Shown here piece by piece: positions 5,352-5,665 of a DNA stretch of 5,665 nucleotides. Positions within the stretch are counted from its first letter, which is position 1; every line of letters begins with the position of its first letter. The stretch spans positions 1 through 5,665 of the forward strand of contig RFKM01000070.1 in the NCBI GenBank assembly GCA_003694465.1, written 5' to 3'. The stretch is from Alphaproteobacteria bacterium. GTDB taxonomy: Bacteria > Pseudomonadota > Alphaproteobacteria > Rhodobacterales > Rhodobacteraceae. The notes beneath the pieces were generated by a model. The model saw nothing but the letters and a program-made list of their open reading frames with translations, did not search any database and had not been told where the DNA came from. Position numbers and translations under genes: made by a program.

Positions 5352-5665
5352 CGGACTCCAGGAAACTGGATTCGTGTGGTTCAGGGAGACGGGAGACACG
5401 GAATCCGGAAATCTAGATTCGTGTGGTTCGGGGTCCACGTATCACGGAATCCAGGAATCTAGATTCGTGTGGTTCGCGGTCCACGTGTCCAGGAATCCGG
5501 GAATCTAGATTCGTGTGGTTCTGGGGTCCACGTATCACGGAATCCAGGAATCTAGATTCGTGCGGTTCGCGGTCCACGTGTCCAGGAATCCGGGAATCTA
5601 GATTCGTGTGGTTCGGGGTCCACGTATCCCGGAATCCGGGAATCTAGATTCGTGTGGTTCTGGGG
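5352..5665. repeat. minisatellite array of 46-47-bp units with A/B higher-order alternation, running off the window
   Basis: The core GATTCGTGTGGTTC recurs with a period of 46 or 47 bp. TCTAGA cores stand at 5412, 5458, 5504, 5551, 5597 and 5643, and a degenerate first copy is at about 5352-5400. Each unit has the palindrome GAATCTAGATTC (AAATCTAGATTC at 5410), then GTGTGGTTC, a GGTCCACGT block and a GGAATCC block. Two spacer types alternate: A carries CACGTATCACGGAATCCAGG and B carries CACGTGTCCAGGAATCCGGG. Two A+B dimers, 5430-5521 and 5523-5614, differ at one base (5470/5563), which points to recent duplication or gene-conversion-like homogenisation. The period is not a multiple of three, so the open frames across it are not a repeat protein. 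Spacers are not unique, so it is not CRISPR. Function is unknown; the far boundary is outside the window. Confidence 0.95.
5396..5424. repeat. bulged hairpin in an A-type repeat unit
   Basis: ACACG-g-AATC (5396-5405) pairs with GATTCGTGT (5416-5424), giving a 9-bp stem with one bulged G and a 10-nt loop. The 8-bp form recurs at 5443-5469 and 5536-5562, both A-type junctions. It competes with the simple GAATCTAGATTC palindrome, so the single-stranded form could fold in two ways. B-type junctions lack it. Confidence 0.6.

Noticed and set aside
5421..5437. tRNA-like T arm (GTGG-TTCGGGGT-CCAC) in each repeat unit
   Set aside because: The loop is 8 nt, not 7, and no acceptor, D or anticodon arms can be built around it. 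It is a short stem-loop resemblance only.
5266..5647. Open frames through the array that could be read as a repeat protein (SRNLDSCGS and ESRFVWF motifs)
   Set aside because: The 46-47-bp period is not a multiple of three, so each motif is the same DNA read in rotating frames. A real repeat protein would keep its frame.
5352..5665. CRISPR array
   Set aside because: The sequences between the conserved cores are near-identical A or B variants, not unique spacers, and no cas gene is present.
5352..5665. Plasmid iterons or a replication origin
   Set aside because: The units are about twice the usual iteron length, and there is no rep gene, DnaA box or AT-rich melting region in view. It stays possible only if sequence beyond the edge shows a rep gene.

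Overview
The window is GC-rich DNA (about two-thirds G+C in the genes). Gene content, codon use and domain variants suggest an alphaproteobacterium, most likely of the Rhodobacterales or Paracoccus type. That assignment is an inference from composition and protein style, because no marker gene is present. The window holds the middle part of an inositol (iol) catabolic locus, followed by a non-coding tandem repeat array.

Layout. On the minus strand, three tightly packed genes read from about 2.8 kb down to 148: iolC (5-dehydro-2-deoxygluconokinase), iolB (5-deoxyglucuronate isomerase) and an iolJ-type class II aldolase. iolC and iolB overlap by 20 nt, and iolB and iolJ overlap by an ATGA. On the plus strand, two Gfo/Idh/MocA NAD(P)-dependent sugar or polyol dehydrogenase genes (2958-4061 and 4075-5211) form a second operon with a 13-nt gap. 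The two operons diverge from a 143-bp control region. It contains a perfect 16-bp palindrome, TTGCAACCGGTTGCAA, of LacI-family operator type, which overlaps candidate promoters in both directions.

How the genes fit together. IolB converts 5-deoxyglucuronate to 2-deoxy-5-keto-gluconate (DKG), IolC phosphorylates DKG, and IolJ cleaves DKG-6-phosphate to malonic semialdehyde and dihydroxyacetone phosphate. The two divergent dehydrogenases probably feed an inositol isomer or related sugar into the pathway, but their substrates cannot be read from sequence. iolG, iolE, iolD, iolA, the transporter and the regulator are not in the window.

From 5212 to the end there is no credible gene. A 61-nt nested inverted repeat directly follows the last stop codon. 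From about 5352 to the window edge runs a minisatellite of 46-47-bp units, each from 5411 on carrying the 12-bp palindrome GAATCTAGATTC, arranged as alternating A and B variants (a 92-93-bp higher-order dimer). The array is the least explained part of the window. The metabolic genes look intact and conventional, and I see no new defence or mobile system.
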